This document shows, piece by piece, positions 58,173 through 64,000 of a stretch of 64,000 bases of DNA; position 1 is the first letter of the stretch; each line of letters opens with the position of its first letter. The translations under genes and the position numbers were made by a program. Source of the stretch: Garcia nutans. Its lineage: Eukaryota; Streptophyta; Magnoliopsida; Malpighiales; Euphorbiaceae. The stretch lies in NCBI GenBank assembly GCA_947685225.1, contig CANTUV010000033.1, forward strand, positions 55,777,001 through 55,841,000. The letters run 5' to 3'. A model generated the notes under the pieces. It made no database searches and was not told the origin of the DNA. It saw nothing but the letters and a program-made list of their open reading frames with translations.

Positions 58173-59342
58173 GTATTTCAACCCCTGCCAAGATATCAGC
58201 GGTACGTCATTGTTCTCGTTCTTATTTCTTTTCTCGTACTTGCCTTTTGGGTTCATTGAAGTACATTCCATCATTTGCAAGTCCATTATATGCAGAATAT
58301 CTGTATATGCTTTCAAACAAATGAATGGTCATCAATCTTATTTATCATGACAATGGTCATTGATCTTATTTATCATGACTGTGATGCTTTGTCTAGGTGC
58401 GCTGTAAAGGTATGTTAGTCTAATGATGTGTCAGATACTGTTTGTTCATTCCTTCACTTTGTTTTTCTCTGCCTTCCTCGGTTGTTTAGTTGTGCAATTG
58501 ATTCAACATTGTTGCAAAGAGCTGTTCGCTCTGATCTGATAATTTCTTACTGCTTGGCCTTGCACCTAATGGTCAGGTGTTACGTGTTAGTGGTATGTTA
58601 TTGAGTCAACAGCATTCATCTTCTCATTCCTTGTGTTAAGAATGGATGCATTTAATTGTACTCAAACAACTTGATAAGGAACTCATATACATGTTTAGTG
58701 AGTGAAGATTGAACACCACTTTGTATTACGCTATGAGAGTGAAGTCTGACTTGATGTAGCAGTAGCTTCTTGCGTGTGTCTGGAGAGAATCTGAGAGTGA
58801 AGAATGAAAGTTTGACAAGCAAAACTCATTATTCAGTTAAATCAGAAATCCGTAAATAATTATCAAGCATGCTGTACCTTTGCGAGACTAGCTTGTTGAA
58901 ATAATAACAGGAAACAGGATCCTTTTTCTTTGCAGTTTGAATTAGGAAATTGAGACATAGCATTTAAGATATTTTTTTCTTGAACTGAAGGTTAGAATGT
59001 CTCAAACAGAATAGATACTTCAGGATGTAGTATTCATATTCAGTAAGATTTTTTGTCTGGAAGTCTGTATGTGCTTTAAAGAAAGCAGCTAAGCAATTTT
59101 TGCTGAAATTATATTCAAAATGTGAAAGCAAATGAACTACAATTACATTTGCTTTCTCTATTATTTGCTATTATTTCTTTATTTTGCCCCTGTTGGGTGG
59201 TTTGCAAGAAAAGAATTGCCTGAGGCAGTTTATATGACTGCCAAAACCTTGTATGATATGAATGGGCTATGCTTTGTGTGACAAGAAAAAACCAATCTTG
59301 TCTTTGCTTTTGAAGATGATCTGATATTTTTGTAATTACTTA
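58173..59342 (+). other. Intron of the U11-48K pseudogene
   Basis: Starts with a canonical GT. T-rich with no coding frame. The left copy of the SINE TSD is at 59326-59342. Confidence 0.55.
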
Positions 59343-59520
59343 AAAGGGCAGCCCGGTGCACGAATATTCCCGCAATGAACGTGGTCCGGGGAAGGGTTGA
59401 ACCCATTGGGTCTTTGTACGCGGCATTCCCTTGCAATTGCAAGAGGCCGTTTCCACGACTCGAACCCGTGACCTCAGGTCACACGGCGACAACACTTACC
59501 GTTGCGCCAAGCTCCCCTTC
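59343..59520 (-). mobile_element. Au-like SINE (178 bp)
   Basis: Read on the minus strand it begins with a tRNA-like head containing box A (TGGCGCAACGGTAAG) and box B (GGTTCGAGTC). It continues with the known Au body (ggcctcttgcaattgcaagg; cttccccggac) and ends in gggctgccc plus T residues. Direct repeats atttttgtaattactta (59326-59342) and atttttgtaattgctta (59521-59537) flank it with one mismatch. It lies in an intron, antisense to the host pseudogene. Confidence 0.92.
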
Positions 59521-59718
59521 ATTTTTGTAATTGCTTATTAGGGAAAAAATAATCAAGTCCTGTGCCTTCAGTAATTGGATTTCATTTCCTTTTTCCCCAG
59601 ATTAGTATCATCAATTGTGATATTTTTAACATTTGCTAGTGCTCTGTTGATTGCTTCATGTTTGACAAGATGTCTCCTTATAATGTCCTGACGAGCTTGT
59701 TATATGGTGCATAAAGAG

Positions 59719-59866
59719 ACTGCAAGTGATAGAGCTTATTCCTATGTGAGGGATGGCTGAACATGATTATATTTCAAAAAGAGCAGATGAGGAGCGAAAA
59801 AAGCGCCCTGATTACAGAGCAATTATCAAACATGATGGTCTGCCTTTAAAGCAATCAAGTAACCAG
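59719..59866 (+). pseudogene. SNRNP48: U11-48K homolog, second exon
   Basis: Begins after an AG acceptor in phase 0 with TASDRAYSYVR, then shows a net one-base offset at about 59752. It continues MAEHDYISKRADEERKKRPD and ends QSSNQ before a CAG|GT donor. The length fits a phase-0 exon once the offset is allowed. Confidence 0.75.
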
Positions 59867-60403
59867 GTACACTATAGAGAATCAAAAAGGAAAATTATTG
59901 TGAGCTTATTGTGACTGAAGAATCATTTTGTACTGTTCACAGTTCGCAAATGTCCATATATACTTTAGAAATTGGGAAGCTAGTTGAAAAGAAATTTTGA
60001 GGTGTTCTGTTAAAAAAAATGCATGGTTAGCTGAGTTTACTGGTGATCAATACTTGATGATCAACTCTGTGATTCGGTTTGTCATTTGTTGCTGTGCATA
60101 TTTCCAATAAAGATAACAAACAAGAATTTGCAGTAGTGCACTCCTAAATACAATAAATTACTTCACTATGCATGGATTACATTTGTATTGAGACGGAGAA
60201 ATATTGCAACCTATAATAATTACTTTCTTAATCTAGCATCTTTTTAAGAGATTGTCTGGGAAAATTGGTTCCTCAGCAAATGACAACTTATATATTGTTT
60301 TGCTAGTGTGGCCATTCATTTGGTTCTCTTGCAAGGCTTCCTCTTTATAAAATTTGCTATTCTTCTAAGTTTATTTGTTTATAAATTTTTTTCTTTGCAC
60401 AAG

Positions 60404-60511
60404 GAAATGAGCAAGACTAAGACAAGAGAGGAGTTATTGGCTGAAGAAAGGGATTAAAAACGGCGAGGAATGTCATATTATGGGAAGAAGTTGAGAAGGA
60501 CAACTTTGGAG
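60404..60511 (+). pseudogene. SNRNP48: U11-48K homolog, third exon
   Basis: Follows a CACAAG acceptor and encodes KTREELLAEERD, then TAA (60455-60457), where a Tyr codon would fit. KRRGMSYYGKKLRRTTLE follows, up to a donor at 60511. The basic region is typical of the family's C-terminal half. Confidence 0.75.
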
Positions 60512-60957
60512 GTTGGATTTTGTTTTCATGTTGAAGTAGACATTTTTACCTATTATCATGTTGTCTTATTTGTTATATTATTAGTCCTGATTCATTACTT
60601 TCTTGTTAGTTAGATTTTTTGAATGGCTGTGGTAAAATATGTTTAGGATTTAAGTTACCCTTTCACGGCAAAGGTTTTACTGTATATGTAGATTACAAAT
60701 TTGTCAGAAGAACCCAGCCAACTAACTGTTTGTCTTCTTCTTATTTTTTGTTTTGCTTGTTTAATGATTTAGATTGAATTCTAAGTAGATCATTATTTAA
60801 TAATTTATTCTTTATCATTCTTTCAAATGGGTTTCAGCATTTAATATCAGGATTTATATGAATCTTATGATATTTTATAATGCATGCATTATCAAATTTT
60901 ATCATTGTGTGCTACAATTTTATGAATTTAAGCATGCATTCATGACTGAGGCAATCA
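60512..60957 (+). other. Intron-like or LINE-flanking sequence
   Basis: AT-rich, no exon recognised. The LINE 5' end lies somewhere near the right end. Confidence 0.45.
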
Positions 60958-63900
60958 GTGCTTCTATTTCTGCAATCATTTCCATTATTAAATCTTGCAC
61001 TTCTCAACTCTGGCCGTATGTCCATGGTTCTTAAGAGCCCGGATGTGGTGTCAGACAGGAAAGGGCTACCGCATTATGGACGAATGCGGCTAAAGAAGCA
61101 AGTCCAAGGGAGCCGATTAAGATTAGGTAGTTGGAATATTGGCACTCTGACTGGGAAGTCTATAGAGCTTGTGGATACTTTGAAAAGAAGGAAGGTTAGT
61201 ATTGCTTGTTTGCAGGAAACCAGGTGGAAGGAAAATAAAGCAAAAGAGATTAGTAACTCAGGATATAAGCTGTGGTATTGTGGCTTGGATAACAATAGGA
61301 ATGGTGTGGGCATTATTATTGAGCCTACGCTTAAAGACAAGGTGGTGGAAGTGAAGAGAAAGGGAGACAGGATTATCTCTTTGAGGCTTGTTTTGGGAGA
61401 TGACACTATTAATGTTATTAGTGCTTATGCTCCCCAAGTAGGTTTGGACGGAGCATCCAAGGTTCAGTTCTGGGAAGATATAGATGAAATCATGCAAAGT
61501 ATTCCGAATAATCAGCAAATTTTCATTGGTGGGGATCTTAACGGGCATGTTGGTAAGGACAGTAATAGTTATGACAGGGTCCATGGGGGTTATGGTTTTG
61601 GCAACAGGAATGAGGAGGGAAAAAGCATTTTGGATTTTGCGGTGGCTTATGATCTAGTGCTGGCAAATACCTGCTTTGAAAAGAGGGGGTCACACTTGAT
61701 TACCTTTAAGAGTGGACGAACCCAAAGTCAAATAGACTTCATACTTACTCGAAGACGGGACAAAAGTAAGTGTAAGGATTGCAAGGTCATTCCGGGTGAA
61801 GCATTGACGGCGCAACATCGTATTGTAGTTTTAGATGTTAAGAGTAAAAATAGCTGGAGGAATGATAAGAAAGTATTGGAACCAAGGATAAGATGGTGGA
61901 AATTGAAAGACCTAGCTCAAGGTACCTTTAAGGAGGAGTTACTAAAAGAAGACATTTGGAACCTTGAGGCTAGTGCAGATGATTTGTGGACAAAAATGGA
62001 AGGTGACATTAAGAAAGCAGGTAGTAAATTGCTTGGGATCTCTAAAGGGGCAGGGCCTCGACCGCACGATGCATGGTGGTGGGATGAGGAGGTTCAAAAG
62101 GCTATTAAGGCTAAGAGGGAATGGTATAAAAAGTTACCGAATGCGGTTAATAGCGAGGCCTTTGAGGAATATAAGAGGGCTAAGAAAGAGGCAAAGAAGG
62201 CTGTTAGTGTAGCTCGTGGCAAAGCCTTAGAAGGGATTTATCAAAAGTTAGGTACTAAAGAGGGAGAAATGGGCATTTATAAGATCGCAAGGATGAGAGA
62301 AAGGAAAAGTAGCGATTTAAGTCAAGTCAAATGTATAAAGGACGAAGATCAATGGGTGTTGACAGGAGATGTTGAGATTAAGGAGAGGTGGAAGGCTTAT
62401 TTTGAGCAGTTATTCAACCCTGAACATGAACAAGATTTTCAAGGTCTTCTTACAACAAATGGTTATATCAGCTGGTCTAGGAGGATCTTGCATAGTGAAG
62501 TAAGAGAAGCCTTGAAGTATATGAAATTTGGTAAAGCTTGTGGTCCGGATGGTATTCCTATAGAGGTTTGGAAGAACCTTGGAGAGGTTGGAGTTGCCTG
62601 GTTAACTAAACTCTTTAATGCTATTGTGAAAGGACGTAAGATGCCGAATGCCTGGAGGAAGAGTATCCTGGTACCCATATATAAAAATAAGGGGGACATT
62701 CAATGCTGTACAAATTATCGGGGTATCAAACTTATGAGCCATACTATGAAATTATGGGAAATGATTATTGAACACAGATTGAGGAAGCTTACAAGAGTTT
62801 ATGAGAATCAGTTTGGGTTTATGCCAGAACCATGGAGGCTATTTCTCTTCTAAGAAGACTAATGGAATTGTATCAAGAGAAGAAGAAAGATCTCCACATG
62901 GTATTTATTGACTTGGAGAAAGCCTATGATAGAGTACCAAGAGAAGTGTTATGGTGGGTTTTGAAGAGGAAATGAGTCAGCGGCAAATATATCAACATCA
63001 TTAAGGACATGTATGAGAATGCATCCACTAGTGTGAAAACACCTGGTGGAGACACTGAGGCTTTCCCCATTACTACCGGATTGCATCAAGGTTCGGCCAT
63101 GAGTCCATACTTATTTACCCTGGTTATGGACGAGCTAACCAGAAGTATACAAGACGATGTTCCTTGGTGTATGTTGTTTGCTGATGACATTATTTTAATT
63201 GATGAGACTAGTGCTGGTGTAAACCGTAAGTTGGAAGTGTGGAGAAAAACCCTCGAGGACAAGGGTTTTAAGTTAAGTAGGAGTAAAACGGAATATATGC
63301 ACTGTGAGTTCAGTCTAAGGAAGAAGCAGGAATATGAGGTTAAGTTTGATGGAGTTTTGGTGCCTAAAACCAAGCAGTTCAAATATTTGGGTTCGGTGTT
63401 CCAGAATGATGGCCGTATAGATGAAGATGTGGCTCACAGAATACAGGTAGGGTGGTTGAAGTGGAAGGGTGCGACCGGGGTTCTATGTGATAAGAAAATA
63501 CCTCTGAAAGTGAAAGGTAAATTCTATAGGACGGTTGTTAGGCCTGCGATGCTCTATGGTAGTGAGTGTTGGGCACCAACAGGACAACATTTGCATAAGA
63601 TGAGTGTGGCAGAAATGAGGATGCTAAGATGGATGTGTGGACATACCAGACTGGACAAAATTAAAAATGTTCATATTCGACAAAAAGTCCAAGTAGCGGA
63701 TGTTGGAGATAAGGTGAGGGAAGGAAGACTTAGATGGTATGGACATGTTTTAAGAAGACCTCCTAATGCTGCGGTTCGTAAGTGTGAGAATTTGTTGATT
63801 AAGGGGGCTAGAGGTCGTGGAAGACCTAGAACTGTGTGGAAGGAGGTGATAGCAAGAGACTTACGTACCTTAGATCTTGATGCGGATTTGATTAATGACA

Positions 63901-64000
63901 GACTTGAATGGAGACGTAAAATCCGTGTCTTGGAAGGGGTCTAAGGCTGGAGTATCTTTTTTGGTGTCTTTTGAGCTTATTTTGTTGAGGATCCATACAG
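60958..64000 (+). mobile_element. RTE-clade LINE, 3' end outside window
   Basis: One element with an apurinic-type endonuclease at the N-terminus and a reverse transcriptase, without the zf-RVT/RNase H tail of the L1-type LINEs here. The single-ORF layout, the EN sequence (LRLGSWNIGTLTGKS, CLQETRW) and the C-terminal RGRGRPRTVW motif are those of plant RTE elements. The coding region ends at 63944 and the 3' UTR runs off the window. No 5' boundary or TSD is established. Confidence 0.9.
61018..63944 (+). pseudogene. RTE LINE ORF (endonuclease and reverse transcriptase), two lesions
   Basis: The frame is open from upstream of 60958; ATG 61018 is a reasonable start. The endonuclease/exonuclease/phosphatase domain covers about 61117-61830 (SWNIGTLTG, QETRW, GGDLNGHVG, QSQIDFIL). 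The reverse transcriptase follows from about 62500 (GKACGPDGIPIEVW, NYRGIKLMSHTMKLWE). Near 62826-62831 about seven bases are missing relative to the family (between the FGFMP and MEAISLL codons), which shifts the frame and stops it at 62853. The next frame carries DLEKAYDRVPREV, a TGA at 62973-62975, then QGSAMSPYLF, LFADDI and RGRGRPRTVW to the stop at 63942-63944. Not functional. Confidence 0.92.

Larger units (their letters stand above)
52121..60511 (+). pseudogene. SNRNP48: U11/U12 snRNP 48-kDa protein homolog (U11-48K), disrupted
   Basis: In its family this protein binds U11 snRNA and helps recognise the 5' splice site of U12-type introns. Here a proline-rich N-terminal part (from 52121) is followed by a CHHC zinc finger (52345-52407: Cys, five residues, His, nine, His, three, Cys). 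Further exon-1 sequence is at 57238-58172, with exons at about 59719-59866 and 60404-60511. Lesions: no ATG in the N-terminal frame; a frame change near a CT repeat (52245-52272); TAA at 52324-52326; the Copia-3 insertion; one missing T at 57723-57728 followed by TAA at 57739-57741; a frame offset near 59752; and TAA at 60455-60457. Any further 3' exons would be beyond the LINE. The family call rests on recognising the zinc finger and the ADEERKKRPDYR and KTREELLAEERD strings. Confidence 0.82.

Noticed and set aside
59461..59520. A tRNA gene (box A and box B present)
   Set aside because: The boxes belong to the head of an Au-like SINE with body, tail and TSD; no tRNA cloverleaf is complete.

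Overview
This window is repeat-rich nuclear DNA from a flowering plant, most likely a eudicot. The evidence is the AT-rich background, intron-bearing germin-like genes, Ty1/copia elements primed from initiator tRNA-Met, L1-like and RTE-like LINEs, an Au-type SINE, and hAT, Tourist and Stowaway MITEs. I cannot name the species. Nothing in it looks prokaryotic, and I found no CRISPR array, rRNA gene or functional tRNA gene.

Germin-like array (about 5.7-51 kb). Four germin-like protein (GLP) genes lie in the same (-) orientation inside repeated flanking blocks. Copies C (30954-31742) and D (44432-45226) are intact two-exon genes, each encoding a 223-residue secreted cupin. Copy A (5692-6409) is cut by a Ty1/copia element and also frameshifted. 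Copy B (13129-14248) has a premature stop, a frameshift and a hAT-like insertion on its splice acceptor. Matching markers in the flanks show local segmental duplication, and comparing the blocks exposes later insertions with clean target-site duplications (TSDs).

Mobile elements. Copia-1 (left edge to 5691, -) has an uninterrupted gag-pol frame running off the window; its 3' LTR is outside. Copia-2 (20382-26938, +) is complete with 474-bp LTRs and a 5-bp TSD, but carries five in-frame stops. Copia-3 (52453-57232, -) is older, with 240-bp LTRs about 15% diverged. A 3.2-kb solo LTR (32499-35707), a degenerate 6-kb LINE (36483-42640) and many small elements fill the space between genes.

Right part (52-64 kb). 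The host sequence is a homolog of the U11/U12 snRNP 48-kDa protein gene (U11-48K), recognised by its CHHC zinc finger and by downstream exons with the family's sequence. It is a pseudogene here: start codon not visible, frame changes, stops, Copia-3 just after the zinc finger, an Au-like SINE in an intron, and an RTE LINE (60958 to the right edge) downstream.

The only protein-coding host genes that look functional are GLP copies C and D. The main biology is serial transposon inactivation of a tandem GLP array and of a minor-spliceosome gene copy. I did not find a convincing new molecular system.
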